Assembly: GCA_038206985.1 (NCBI GenBank)
Contig: JBBRAH010000012.1
Span: forward strand, 1 to 64,000
DNA length: 64,000 bases
Source: CAXMST01 sp038206985
GTDB taxonomy: Bacteria; Actinomycetota; Thermoleophilia; Solirubrobacterales; 70-9
Direction: 5' to 3'
Under the pieces are notes generated by a model. The model had not been told where the DNA came from, ran no database searches, and saw nothing but the letters and a program-made list of their open reading frames with translations. Position numbers and translations under genes: made by a program. This document shows, one piece after another, positions 51,785 through 62,636 of the stretch (position 1 is the first letter of the stretch; every line of letters starts with the position of its first letter).

Positions 51785-52759
51785 TCAGGCGACAGCCTGA
51801 TCCACGCGAGCGCGCGGGTGGGCCTCGAAGTAGACCTCTTTGATCTGTCCGGAGGTCAGATGGGTATAGATCTGGGTCGTTGCGACGTCGGCGTGGCCGA
51901 GCATCTCCTGGACCGAGCGCAGGTCGCAACCACCCGAGAGCAGATGTGTCGCAAAGCTGTGCCGCAGCGTGTGCGGGCTCATCTTCTCGCCGAGCCCCGC
52001 AGTTCGGGCGTGGCCCTGGATGATCTTGTAGAGCCCCTGGCGGGTCAGCGCGCCGCCCCGCTGGTTGAGGAACAGGGCCCGCTCCTCACGGTCGGAGGCG
52101 ATCGTGGGCCGTCCGTCGCGCAGGTAGCGCTGGACCGCGAAAGCGGCCTCGCGGCCGAGCGGCACGATGCGCTCCTTGGACCCCTTGCCGAAGGCGCGGA
52201 GGTAGCCGGCCTCGACATCGATGTTCGAGAGCTCGAGGCCGACGGTCTCCGACGCACGCAGGCCGCAGCCGTACATCACCTCGAGAATCGCCCGATCGCG
52301 CAGCGCTGCGGGCTCAGCGCCGGCGACGCCCTCGAGCAGGTGCTTGACCTCGCTGTATCCGAGGACCTTGGGCAAGGCCTTGCTCTTGCGCGGGGGGCGA
52401 AGCTCGGCGGTCGGGTCCACGTCGATCAGCTCCGCGCGACGCAGGTGCCGGTAGAAGGAGCGCAGGCAGGCTGTCTTGCGGTTCAGCGTGGCCGGCGATG
52501 CCGGGGGGCGGCCGTTGCCATCGCCGCGGGCGAGGTCGGCGAGGAAGTCGGAGAGATCGGCCTGCCTCACATCGGCGGCATCCAGTTCCCGCTGCGCGAG
52601 GAATGTCCCGTACTGCAGGAGATCGGTCCGATAGGCGGAGAGCGTGTTGCGGGCCAGGCCGCGCTCGAACTCGAGGTAGGCGAGGAAATCGAGCAACAGG
52701 GACTCGAAGCGGGCACCGACCCCGGGGACGGCGTCGGTGGTCTCGGCGGGTTTGCTCAC
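51785..52759 (-). CDS. xerD: Site-specific tyrosine recombinase XerD-like
   Basis: A 324-residue recombinase that resolves chromosome dimers at dif. The N-terminal SAM-like DNA-binding domain (about 20-110) includes FERGLARNTLSAYRTDLLQY. Catalytic residues: Arg in GLRASE, Lys in FGKGSKERIVP, HxxR in SPHTLRHSFATHL, His in MLGHADVATTQIYTH and the nucleophile Tyr in the same segment. Its position near pyrG/recN matches mycobacterial xerD. It is a housekeeping gene, not the missing integrase of the tRNA-flanked relic. Confidence 0.95.
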   Translation of the reverse strand: MSKPAETTDAVPGVGARFESLLLDFLAYLEFERGLARNTLSAYRTDLLQYGTFLAQRELDAADVRQADLSDFLADLARGDGNGRPPASPATLNRKTACLRSFYRHLRRAELIDVDPTAELRPPRKSKALPKVLGYSEVKHLLEGVAGAEPAALRDRAILEVMYGCGLRASETVGLELSNIDVEAGYLRAFGKGSKERIVPLGREAAFAVQRYLRDGRPTIASDREERALFLNQRGGALTRQGLYKIIQGHARTAGLGEKMSPHTLRHSFATHLLSGGCDLRSVQEMLGHADVATTQIYTHLTSGQIKEVYFEAHPRARVDQAVA

Positions 52760-52849
52760 GCCCGCTGTTTCCCCTCCGCGGTAGTTCTCCCTGCCCGTGC
52801 AACGGCGCGTGCGCAGGACCGTTGGGCTTCGAGATGTCTAAAGGTGCTT

Positions 52850-53935
52850 TCAGTCGCCCCCGACCAACCCGGCAAGCGCGGAGCCTGCCGCGAGCGGTGC
52901 AGCGAAGAAGGCTGGATCCTCATCGATGTGGCGGCCCATGCTGGATCGCGGCAGTCCTGCATCGCGGTAGCCCGCCAGGTCGGCGATGCCCGGCAGCAGG
53001 CGATGCCCCGCCTCAGCACAGGCCCGGGCCAGCTCGCCGCGTCCCTCGGCGGAGACGGGGTCGCTCCCGTCGCCTCTCTCACCCGGGAGCGCCACATCGA
53101 CCGGCGCCAGGAGAAGGTCGAGCACCGTCTCGGTGTGATGGCTGAGACCACGGTGGCGCGGTCGCGGATCGCCGCTGGAGAGCCGAGGCGAGATCAGCGT
53201 TGGCAACTCGAGCGCAAGCGCCGCATGGGCCGAGTCCAGCGCCGCCATGCCGCCATGCCCGTAGCGCGATGCCGAGCCGATGATCCCCGGGCCGGGGCCC
53301 GCGATGACCGCGTCCCAGCCCAGCGAGCCCGCCGCGGCATGGAGCGCGCCGGTGACGCTGATCGCCTCGTACTCCCCGCCATAGGTGGATCCAGCGGTCA
53401 CATGTCCGCAGAGCAACCCGCTCTCGCGCAGCGTCCGCACGTCACGGGAGAAGCTCCCGGGCAGCGCGGCGCCGGGCGTCTGTACGTAACCGACGGAGGG
53501 GCTCGCCGGACTCGTGGCGCGCTGCTCGGCGGCTGCCCGGGCGAAGGCCCAGGCGGCCGGCGCCAGATGACCGTGGAGCGGCAGCACGAGCACCGGGATC
53601 GCCCGCACGGCTTGAGCAGGTGCGTCGGCCGGCTCCTCGACCCCGTCCACCGCGTGTTGCAGCGAGCTGTAGTTGAGCTTCATCACGTGGATGCCCTCGG
53701 CGGTCTCGCCGCCCCCGAGCCCGCGCGTCAGGTTGACGTGCACGATGTCGAAGCCTCCGGAGCCGAGCCCGAGGTCCAGGGCCGCAACGTTGACGACCAC
53801 CTCATCGCCGGGCTCGCAGGAACCCACCAGATCCGGATCGGCCCAGGCGCGGCGCCGCTCCGTTCCCCGCCCCGTCCCGACCTCGACCACGAGTGGGTCG
53901 GACTCCGCGACAACGCCACGGCGCAGCTTCAGCAC
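52850..53935 (-). CDS. DUF3866 family protein
   Basis: A 361-residue protein of a family seen mainly in actinobacteria, unknown function. Typical features are a short beta-rich start (MLKLRRGVVAE), GDEVVVNVAALDLGLGSGG, IHVMKLNYSSLQ, a Rossmann-like central part with PVLVLPLHGHLAPAAWAF, GGEYEAISVTGAL and DAVIAGPGPGIIGSASRYGH. Located between the M20 peptidase and xerD, matching the xerD-pyrG interval in related genomes. Confidence 0.82.
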   Translation of the reverse strand: MLKLRRGVVAESDPLVVEVGTGRGTERRRAWADPDLVGSCEPGDEVVVNVAALDLGLGSGGFDIVHVNLTRGLGGGETAEGIHVMKLNYSSLQHAVDGVEEPADAPAQAVRAIPVLVLPLHGHLAPAAWAFARAAAEQRATSPASPSVGYVQTPGAALPGSFSRDVRTLRESGLLCGHVTAGSTYGGEYEAISVTGALHAAAGSLGWDAVIAGPGPGIIGSASRYGHGGMAALDSAHAALALELPTLISPRLSSGDPRPRHRGLSHHTETVLDLLLAPVDVALPGERGDGSDPVSAEGRGELARACAEAGHRLLPGIADLAGYRDAGLPRSSMGRHIDEDPAFFAAPLAAGSALAGLVGGD

Positions 53936-53954
53936 CTCGGCGCCCCCGGCCCTC

Positions 53955-55067
53955 TCACCTGGAGGCCGCCTCCGCGACCGCGGCCTCGCAGACCTCGAGC
54001 ATCAAGGTGAGGCCGTCAGCCGTCACCGACTCCTCAGGCGTGTGGTTGGCGAGCGTGCCGTTGGCCAGCAGCAGCGCATCGAAGCCACGGGCGCGGAATG
54101 CGTTCGCGTCGCTGCCGCCACCGGTGCTGACCTCGCGCGGCTCGATCCCGCAGCGCTCGAGCGCCGATCGCGCGACATCGAGCGAGGCGGAAGCGGGCTT
54201 GACCCGGTAGCCGCGGAACAGCTCATCGATCTCGATGTCCACATCGCAGTTGTGCTCGCCGGCGGCCCACTGACAGGCGTCGATCATCGAGGCCAACACC
54301 TGCTCGGCACGGCCCAGCTCGACACTGCGCGCCTCGGCCTCGACCCGGCAGCTTCCGGCAACCACATTGGGGGCGGTGCCGCCGGTGATCACACCCACGT
54401 TGGCGGTCGTCTCCTCGTCGAGCCGTCCCAGCTCCATACCCGCGATCGCGGCTGAGGCTGCGGCGATCGCGCTGCGGCCGGCCTCGGGACGCAGACCGGC
54501 GTGGGCCTCGACTCCGGTGAAGTCGGCGACGAGCTTCTTGTAGGTGGGTGCGGCGATGATCAGCTCGCCGATCGGGGTGGCGTGGTCGAGTACATAGCCA
54601 AGCTCGGCCCGGAGCTCAGCAACATCGAAGGCGTGGGCGCCGCGCAGACCCTGCTCCTCGGCGACGGTGAACAGCAGCTCGATCCCGATCGGCGGCTTGC
54701 CCCGCTCCAGCGCCCGCGCGGCGAGCTCCATGATCACCGTGACCGCGGCCTTGTTGTCGGCGCCGAGGATCGTCTCTCCCTTGCTCCGGAAGACCCCGCC
54801 GTCGTCGAGCACCTCGATCGGCTCGGTGTGAGGCACCGTGTCGAGGTGCGCGCAGAACATCAGGTAGCCCTCGCGCTCTCCCTCGATGCGGGCGAGCAGG
54901 TTGCCCGCGCCCGCCCGCGCCGGACCGGCGCTGTGGTCCTCGCTGGCCTCGAGTCCCATCGAGCGCAGCTCGGCGGCCACGGCATCGGTTATCGCCCGCT
55001 CATCCCCGGTGATGCTCGGAATCTCGCAGTGGCGCACGAAGCGCTCGAACATCCTCTGGTCGCTCAT
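53955..55067 (-). CDS. M20/M42-type zinc peptidase, PepT-like
   Basis: A 370-residue zinc exopeptidase. Metal ligands: His/Asp in CAHLDTV (about 74), Asp in GADNKAAV (about 103), Glu pair in FTVAEEQG (about 135), Asp in VLDHATPI, and a C-terminal GGSDANAF..NHTPEE. The dimerisation domain insert GVEAHAGLRPEAGRSA is seen. Similar to tripeptidase PepT-type enzymes. It lies between the DUF3866 gene and pyrG. Confidence 0.9.
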   Translation of the reverse strand: MSDQRMFERFVRHCEIPSITGDERAITDAVAAELRSMGLEASEDHSAGPARAGAGNLLARIEGEREGYLMFCAHLDTVPHTEPIEVLDDGGVFRSKGETILGADNKAAVTVIMELAARALERGKPPIGIELLFTVAEEQGLRGAHAFDVAELRAELGYVLDHATPIGELIIAAPTYKKLVADFTGVEAHAGLRPEAGRSAIAAASAAIAGMELGRLDEETTANVGVITGGTAPNVVAGSCRVEAEARSVELGRAEQVLASMIDACQWAAGEHNCDVDIEIDELFRGYRVKPASASLDVARSALERCGIEPREVSTGGGSDANAFRARGFDALLLANGTLANHTPEESVTADGLTLMLEVCEAAVAEAASR

Positions 55068-55138
55068 GCACTCATCCCAGCGCGGAGGCTATGCGCTCGG
55101 CTGCGGCGACGCATTTCACGACCGGCGCGGAGGCGTCG

Positions 55139-56863
<1,725 letters not shown>

Positions 56864-56958
56864 CAGCCGCGAGCGAGTCTAGCCCCGCCGGGGACGGAAT
56901 CGCGGACGCCGGCCGGAGCGACCGGCCCGAATCCCGCGATTTGCGAGAAGGGATCCGG

Positions 56959-57801
56959 CTACTCGGGCAGCCGGCCGACGCGATCCAGGGCAGCCAGCGG
57001 CCCGATGCGGTCGATGGTGGCCGAGATCGAGCGGAACTCGCCGTAGACGGTGATCGCTGCGACGACCACGAGCGCGACCAGGCGCGCGTCCTCCCCGAGC
57101 GCGAGCAGCAGGCTGACCCCGGCGATGGCGCCGGCGAGGTTGGCGCCGGCGTCGCCGAGCATCGCCCGCTCGCGCAGGGTGAGCGCGGCCCCCGCCAGCA
57201 GCGGGCCGATGAACAGGCCGAGCACCTCCAGTGGGAACACTGTCCAGGCGCCGAGGCAGAGCCCGGCGAGCAGCAGGGCGAGTCCCTTCTCGACCCGGCC
57301 CGGGCGCAGGTCGAGGAGGTTGAAGAGGTTGGTCGCCAGCAACAGCAGCGCGAGATCGGCGAGATAGCCCGCCCATTCGCGGCCGAGTCCCGAGGTCGCA
57401 TAAGCGGCCAGCCCAAACGCCCCCGCAGCCTTGATCGCCCCCGTGGAGAGGCGTCCCGAGAGCACCGCCGAGGCATGACCGCGCCAACCCCGCGCCGTAT
57501 CACCCTCGGCGCCACGGCCGAGCATGTCGTCGAGCAAGCCCAGCAGCGCCACGCCGACCACGAACCCGAACCAGCGGCGCAGATCAGGCTCGAGCAGATC
57601 GAGGTCCGCGCGGTCGTCGAGCATCGCCAGGGGGATCAGAGCGAGCAGCGAGACCGAGATCAGCAGGGCGCCGAGCGGAAAGGCCAGGGACGCTCCCCGC
57701 CAGTTCTCCCGTACCAGCCCGCTGGAGCGCATGTCCGCGCACCAGCGTGGCAGCAGAACCACCGCGAGCGCGAAGGAGAGCAGGAGACCGGCGAGGGTCA
57801 C
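56959..57801 (-). CDS. MraY/WecA-like GT4 phosphoglycosyltransferase
   Basis: A 280-residue integral membrane protein of the polyprenyl-phosphate N-acetylhexosamine-1-phosphate transferase superfamily. LLGLLDDMLGRG, NLFNLLDLRPGRVEKG and AMLGDAGANLAGAIAG correspond to the Asp-rich and nucleotide-binding motifs. About eight TM helices. Function may be undecaprenyl-linked sugar transfer for wall or polysaccharide. It is coupled by GTGA to the MctB-like gene upstream, an insertion relative to the mycobacterial order. Confidence 0.82.
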   Translation of the reverse strand: MTLAGLLLSFALAVVLLPRWCADMRSSGLVRENWRGASLAFPLGALLISVSLLALIPLAMLDDRADLDLLEPDLRRWFGFVVGVALLGLLDDMLGRGAEGDTARGWRGHASAVLSGRLSTGAIKAAGAFGLAAYATSGLGREWAGYLADLALLLLATNLFNLLDLRPGRVEKGLALLLAGLCLGAWTVFPLEVLGLFIGPLLAGAALTLRERAMLGDAGANLAGAIAGVSLLLALGEDARLVALVVVAAITVYGEFRSISATIDRIGPLAALDRVGRLPE

Positions 57802-58706
57802 GGCCCGGCGGGGGTGACGGACTCGGTGCCGGGAGCCGGAGCGATCAGTTCGGGCAGGTAACCGTCGGCCTCGTCGCCGACGCCGTAGCTACCCTCCGCG
57901 CCGAGCAGCGAGAAGACGAGCGCCGTCTTGCCGGCCGCGATGTCGACGTGGTCCACGGTCGGGAGCCCGGCGTCGCTGAGTGGGTCGAGCATGGCCGCGT
58001 CGGCGTCGGTTCCGATCGCGCCGGCCGCACCGCCGCTGCCCGCTCGCACGCCCTCGTAGAAGCCGCGGGCCAGGGCATCCACGTCGGCCTGCTGCTCGGG
58101 GTCGAGATCACCGGGCACCGCGGGCACCAGGACCACATGGTCCACGGAGGCCAGGCTCCCGCTGAAGCGGCTGAAGAGCGTTCCTCGCAGCTTGCCCAGG
58201 AGCCGGCTGCCACCGGTGATGCCCTGCCCGGCGGCCCGTCCCAGCGCGCTGAGTGAGTCGCGCTCCGCCTCCGAGCCACGCGAGCCGACCCCACTGAAAC
58301 GCGAGCCGGCAGCCGCGAGCAACGCTGTCCGGTCCGGAGGCAGCGCCAGAACCGCGACCGAATCGAGCTTGGCGCCTGCGGGCTCGATCGCGTTCTTGAC
58401 GTCGGTGGCCGTGGTCTCGGGCAGAGCACCGATGCCGATCAGGGCGACCGAGGTCCCGGCCAGGCGGTTGGCCACCAGGGCCGGGTAGACGGCGTCTCCG
58501 AATTCTTGCTCGCGATCGAGGATGGTCTGCAGATCCTCGGCTCGAGACTCCGCGTCGCTGACATCGGAGCGCAGGCTGCTCTCCAGCTCCTGGGAAGCCG
58601 TCGAGACCACATCGTCGGCCAGCCCGATGCCGATCAGGATGCCGACCGCCAGCGCGATGAACACGGCGAGCAGCGAGGCTGCGTGGTAGCGGGTGCTGTA
58701 GCCCAT
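57798..58706 (-). CDS. MctB-like copper transport/envelope protein
   Basis: A 302-residue protein with an N-terminal TM helix (about 9-30, STRYHAASLLAVFIALAVGI), a coiled-coil stretch (about 36-66) and a globular outer domain. This is the MctB (Rv1698) layout; MctB limits copper in mycobacteria and is also linked to channel activity. The gene follows the SteA-like gene by 4 nt and precedes pyrG, matching the mycobacterial order, so SteB/MctB-type cell-envelope function is likely. Confidence 0.82.
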   Translation of the reverse strand: MGYSTRYHAASLLAVFIALAVGILIGIGLADDVVSTASQELESSLRSDVSDAESRAEDLQTILDREQEFGDAVYPALVANRLAGTSVALIGIGALPETTATDVKNAIEPAGAKLDSVAVLALPPDRTALLAAAGSRFSGVGSRGSEAERDSLSALGRAAGQGITGGSRLLGKLRGTLFSRFSGSLASVDHVVLVPAVPGDLDPEQQADVDALARGFYEGVRAGSGGAAGAIGTDADAAMLDPLSDAGLPTVDHVDIAAGKTALVFSLLGAEGSYGVGDEADGYLPELIAPAPGTESVTPAGP

Positions 58707-58710
58707 CAGC

Positions 58711-59910
58711 TCAGAATCCCAGACCGTCGCGAATCTTGATCCACAGGGCCTCGGTGACGTTGTCGAGCGCCGGCGAGGCGATCACCACGACCACGACCAG
58801 CGCGATGAAGGCGAGCGCGAACATCGCCATGGCTCCCCGGCCGAGGCCCGGCGTGTAGAGCCTGCTCACGCCCTTGGCGTCGACGAGCGTCTCCCCCACC
58901 CGCAGGCGCGTGAGGAAGGTGGAGGACATCCCGGCGCGATTCTTGTCGAGGAACTCGGTCAGGTTGAAGTGGGCACCGACCATCACGATCAGCGAGGCTC
59001 CCCGCTCGTGGGCGAGCAACATCGCGACGTCCTCGCTGGTGCCGGCTGCAGGCACCACGAGATGCTCGACGCCGAGCGCGGCGAGGCGCTCCGCGCCGGG
59101 CGCCCGGCCGTCGGAATAGCCGTGCACGACGATCTCAGCCCCCGAGCGCAGTGCCTCGTCGCTGGCCGAGTCCATGTCACCGAGGATCATGTCGGGCTTC
59201 AGCCCCGCCTCGAGCACGGCGTCGGCACCTCCGTCCACGGCGAGGACCAGCGGGCGTCGATCGCGGATATAGGCGTTGAGGGCGCTCAAATCCTCGCGAT
59301 AGTCGGGACCGCGAATGACGATCAGGGTCTGGCTCCCGCGAAAGTCGGTACGCACGGGCGGAAAGTCGATGTCGCCGGAGAGCAACTCGCTCTCCTCGCG
59401 AACGTGCTGGATGGTGTTCTCCGCGAACGAGGCCAGCGCCTCGTCGATCATCTCGCGCTGCTGGGCCAGCCGGGCCTCCGTCTCGCTCTCACCGAGGCGC
59501 GAGCCCCGGAACTCGGCTCCGTCCCGGATCCGGATCGTGTCACCGTCGATCTCGAGCCGCCGGCCATCATCGATCAGTTCGAAGAGATCCGCCTCGCTGA
59601 CGTCGATCAGTGGCACCCCCGCCCGGGCTAGGAGCAGCGGCCCGACGTTCGGGTAGTGGCCCGTCGAGCTCTCGGAGTTGTTGAGCACCGCGACCACCCC
59701 CGCATCGGCGAGGTCCTCAGCGGCGATGCGGTCCAGATCGGGATGGTCGATCACGGCGATGTCGCCCCGGTGCAGTCGTTTGACCAGGTCCTTGGTCCGC
59801 TTTCCGGGCCGGGCCCTGCCGGAGAGCACGCCGGCCTGGTCCGCCGGCCGACCCTCGGGGGCTCCGCCCCGGCGCCAGGGCAGGCGGCGAGATGAGGCTG
59901 GCGACTCCAC
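58711..59910 (-). CDS. SteA-like cytokinetic ring protein
   Basis: A 399-residue protein homologous to Rv1697/SteA. Residues ~40-150 resemble the family N-terminus (DIAVIDHPDLDRIAAEDL); the middle has a thiamine-pyrophosphokinase-like fold with LVLAVDGGADAVLEAGLKPDMI, GDMDSASDEAL; the C-terminus ends with one TM helix (about 362-382). In corynebacteria SteA acts with SteB in cell division and envelope integrity. The first ~45 residues are Arg/Pro-rich and a later start is possible. Confidence 0.85.
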   Translation of the reverse strand: MESPASSRRLPWRRGGAPEGRPADQAGVLSGRARPGKRTKDLVKRLHRGDIAVIDHPDLDRIAAEDLADAGVVAVLNNSESSTGHYPNVGPLLLARAGVPLIDVSEADLFELIDDGRRLEIDGDTIRIRDGAEFRGSRLGESETEARLAQQREMIDEALASFAENTIQHVREESELLSGDIDFPPVRTDFRGSQTLIVIRGPDYREDLSALNAYIRDRRPLVLAVDGGADAVLEAGLKPDMILGDMDSASDEALRSGAEIVVHGYSDGRAPGAERLAALGVEHLVVPAAGTSEDVAMLLAHERGASLIVMVGAHFNLTEFLDKNRAGMSSTFLTRLRVGETLVDAKGVSRLYTPGLGRGAMAMFALAFIALVVVVVIASPALDNVTEALWIKIRDGLGF

Positions 59911-60005
59911 GCCATGATTATCCGCAAAGAGCGGCTCCTCCGGGCACCCGGACGAAGGACTGCACGAATGACTCGCCCATCGGGGGCGGGGATCGCCGGC
60001 GTCGC

Positions 60006-61682
60006 TCAGGCCGCGAGCAACTCACGGGCGTGCTGATCGGCAGCCCGGTCGTCGCCGTCGGCACCGAGCATCCGCACGATCTCGGCAACCAGTTCCTCGC
60101 CCCCGACCCACTCGACCGTTGCGGTGGTGCTCTCCTCGCCAGCCGACTTCTCGACCCGGAAATGCGCGGCCGCGAGCGAGGCGACTTGCGGCAGGTGTGT
60201 GATGCAGAGAACCTGTCTGCTGCTGCCGAGCACCCGCAGTCGCTCGCCCACACGCCGGGCGACCTGGCCCCCTATGCCCGCGTCGATCTCGTCGAAGACG
60301 AGCGTCTCGACGTCAGCGCCCCGGCCCAGACCGGCGAGCGCGAGCATCACCCTCGAGAGCTCGCCGCCGGAAGCGGTCTCGCCGAGCGGCGCCAGCGGCA
60401 TGCCCGGGTTGGTCGAGACCAGCAGCTCGACCGACTCGCGACCGGAGTGCCCGTAGCCCTGGGCATGCGGAGGCAGCGAGACCTCCAGCGAGGCTCCATC
60501 CATGGCCAGCTCCTGCAGCTCGCCGGCGACGGCAGCCTCCAGCCGGGGGCCGGCCTGCACGCGCGAGACGCTGAGTCGCTGACCGAGGTCGGCACGCTCC
60601 TGCTCGGCGGCATCCACAGCGGCCTCGAGCTCGGTCGTCCGCTCGCCCGCCTGATCCAGACGCTCGATCTCGGCCCGGCAGCGCTCGGCGTGAGTGAGCA
60701 CGGTCTCGATCGAGCCGCCGTGCTTGCGAAGCAACCGATCGAGAGCCTCCAGTCGGGTCTCCACCGCCTCGAGCCGTTCGGGATCGGCCTCCAGCCTCTC
60801 CACGTAGCTGCGGAGCTCAGCGCCCGTGTCGGCCAGCTCGAGCGCCGCCGAGACGACCCTGCCGCGCAGCTCGTCCAGTTCGGCGTCGACGCCCGAGGAG
60901 CGGTCGAGCGCCGCCTCCGCGTCCGCCAGCAGCGCGGCGGCGCCTCCCTCCGCGCCGTCCCCGGCCACCGCTTCGAGCGCCTGGGCAGCCCCCTCACGCA
61001 GGCCCTCCACGCCGCGCAAGCGGTCGCGGTCGGCGACGAGGCTCGCGAGCTCATCGGCATCCGGCTCGAGTTCGTCGATCTCGCTGAGCTCGAAGCGCAG
61101 CAGGTCGAGGTCGCGCTCGCGGGCGCCGTCGCGCTCGCTCAGCTCCGCCAGTTCGCGGCGCAGCGCCGTGACGCGGGCATGGGTGTCCCGGTAGGCGGCC
61201 CTGAGCTCGAGGTGCTCGGGCCCGGCGAAGGAGTCGAGGATCTCGCCCTGCGCCGACGCCAGAGTCAGCTTGCGGTGTTCGTGCTGTCCGTAGAAGGCGA
61301 GCAGGCGAGCGCCCAGCGCCTTGAGGTCGGCGGCGGTCGCCGCCCGTCCCGCGACGAAGGCCGAGGATCGACCGGAGGCGGAGACGCGACGTGCCAGCAC
61401 CACCTCCTGCTCGTTGGCGGGAACCCGTTCGAGCAGGTCGCTCAGCTCGGGCTCCTCGCGCAGCCCGGGATCGAGGTCGAAGCAGCCCTCGACCCAGGCC
61501 TCCGAGGCGCCGGGACGCACGATCCCGGAGCGCGGCTTGCCGCCCAGCAACAGGTCCAGTGAGTGGGCGAGCACCGTCTTGCCCGCACCCGTCTCGCCGG
61601 TGATCGCGTTGAGCCCCGGCTCCAGCCGCAGCTCGGCCCGCTCGATCAGAAGCAGGTTCTCGATCCTCAGTTCGCGCAACAT
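60006..61682 (-). CDS. recN: DNA repair protein RecN
   Basis: A 558-residue SMC-like ATPase that acts at double-strand breaks. Walker A GETGAGKT (about 30), a long coiled-coil middle (about 150-400) rich in Ala/Glu/Arg, signature ASGGELSRVMLAL (about 437), Walker B LVFDEIDAGIGG (about 463) and a C-terminal HLPQVASLAA. Gene position next to nadK and the SteA-like gene matches mycobacteria. Confidence 0.96.
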   Translation of the reverse strand: MLRELRIENLLLIERAELRLEPGLNAITGETGAGKTVLAHSLDLLLGGKPRSGIVRPGASEAWVEGCFDLDPGLREEPELSDLLERVPANEQEVVLARRVSASGRSSAFVAGRAATAADLKALGARLLAFYGQHEHRKLTLASAQGEILDSFAGPEHLELRAAYRDTHARVTALRRELAELSERDGARERDLDLLRFELSEIDELEPDADELASLVADRDRLRGVEGLREGAAQALEAVAGDGAEGGAAALLADAEAALDRSSGVDAELDELRGRVVSAALELADTGAELRSYVERLEADPERLEAVETRLEALDRLLRKHGGSIETVLTHAERCRAEIERLDQAGERTTELEAAVDAAEQERADLGQRLSVSRVQAGPRLEAAVAGELQELAMDGASLEVSLPPHAQGYGHSGRESVELLVSTNPGMPLAPLGETASGGELSRVMLALAGLGRGADVETLVFDEIDAGIGGQVARRVGERLRVLGSSRQVLCITHLPQVASLAAAHFRVEKSAGEESTTATVEWVGGEELVAEIVRMLGADGDDRAADQHARELLAA

Positions 61683-61766
61683 GTCCGGCTACTAAGTAGC
61701 AGCGGCGACCGACGGATTCCCCCCGCCACCCCCTTTGCAGCGCTTTCGCGGCAGGGCCCGGTCCGT

Positions 61767-62636
61767 TTAGTAGGCGAGGCGGCCGAACTTCTCCCGGAGG
61801 CGCCGGTAGAAGGTGGCTCCCTCGAGCTGGGCCAGGCTCCCCACGCCGTCGCGGAAGTGGACCTCGACCTCCGTTCCGTGGGCCAGCTCTCCCGCAGGAC
61901 GGCCATCGATCGCGATGTCCACCGGGTCCCGCTCGGCCGAGTTGAGCACGTGCAGAACGTCGTCGGGCGCGACGACCAGAGCCCGGGCGGTGAGAGTGTG
62001 CGGCGCGATGAAGCTAACCACGTAGCCGGCCACACCCCAGGCCAGAATCGGGCCGCCGTTGGCCAGGTTATAGCCCGTGGATCCGACCGGGGTGGCCGCG
62101 ACCAGGCCGTCGCAGCGCACGTGGCCGACCTCGCGGCCGCCGAGCCGGTAGGAGAGCTCGGCCACGCGGTGGTGCGGGCGGCGGGTGAAGGAGATGTCGT
62201 TGACGGCGAGCAGGGTCTTCCCGCCCACCTCGATCGCGAGACCCGGGAGCGAGACCTGCTCGAAGCCGCCGGCGAAGGCCTGTTCGAGCCCGGCCTCCAG
62301 CTCGGTCGCCTCGATTGCCGCGAGGAAGCCGATCGTCCCGTAGTTGATCCCGAACACGGGCACGCCCTGTCCGGCGAACATCCGCAACCCGCGCAGGATC
62401 GTCCCGTCGCCACCGAGCGCCAGGCAGAGGTCGGGAGCGGCCTGCAGATCCCCGGCGGGGCCGATCCCCGCGGCGGCCTCACGGTGCTTGTCGAGCTCGG
62501 ACTGCTCAGCGAACAGCTCGACGCCCGCCTTCCGCGCTGCCGCCGCAGCGGTCTGCAGCGCGGCACCGGTCTCCTCGGGTCCCGAGTGGGTGAGGACCAC
62601 CGCGGTCCGGATCGCGGCCGACTGCGAGGCGCTCAC
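61767..62636 (-). CDS. nadK: NAD kinase
   Basis: A 289-residue enzyme that phosphorylates NAD to NADP. The diphosphate loop GGDGTILRG (about 94), GINYGTIGFLA (about 115), a NDISFTRR segment and the DGLVAATPVGSTGYNLANGG motif (about 175) are present. GTG 62636 overlaps the tlyA stop (GTGA), so it is coupled to tlyA. Confidence 0.95.
   Translation of the reverse strand: MSASQSAAIRTAVVLTHSGPEETGAALQTAAAAARKAGVELFAEQSELDKHREAAAGIGPAGDLQAAPDLCLALGGDGTILRGLRMFAGQGVPVFGINYGTIGFLAAIEATELEAGLEQAFAGGFEQVSLPGLAIEVGGKTLLAVNDISFTRRPHHRVAELSYRLGGREVGHVRCDGLVAATPVGSTGYNLANGGPILAWGVAGYVVSFIAPHTLTARALVVAPDDVLHVLNSAERDPVDIAIDGRPAGELAHGTEVEVHFRDGVGSLAQLEGATFYRRLREKFGRLAY

Noticed and set aside
51818..54010. 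730-codon plus-strand open frame opposite xerD and the DUF3866 gene
   Set aside because: Spans two well-supported minus-strand genes and has no recognisable domain.
59892..61562. 556-codon plus-strand open frame opposite recN
   Set aside because: Shadow of the recN coiled-coil codon pattern; no family features.
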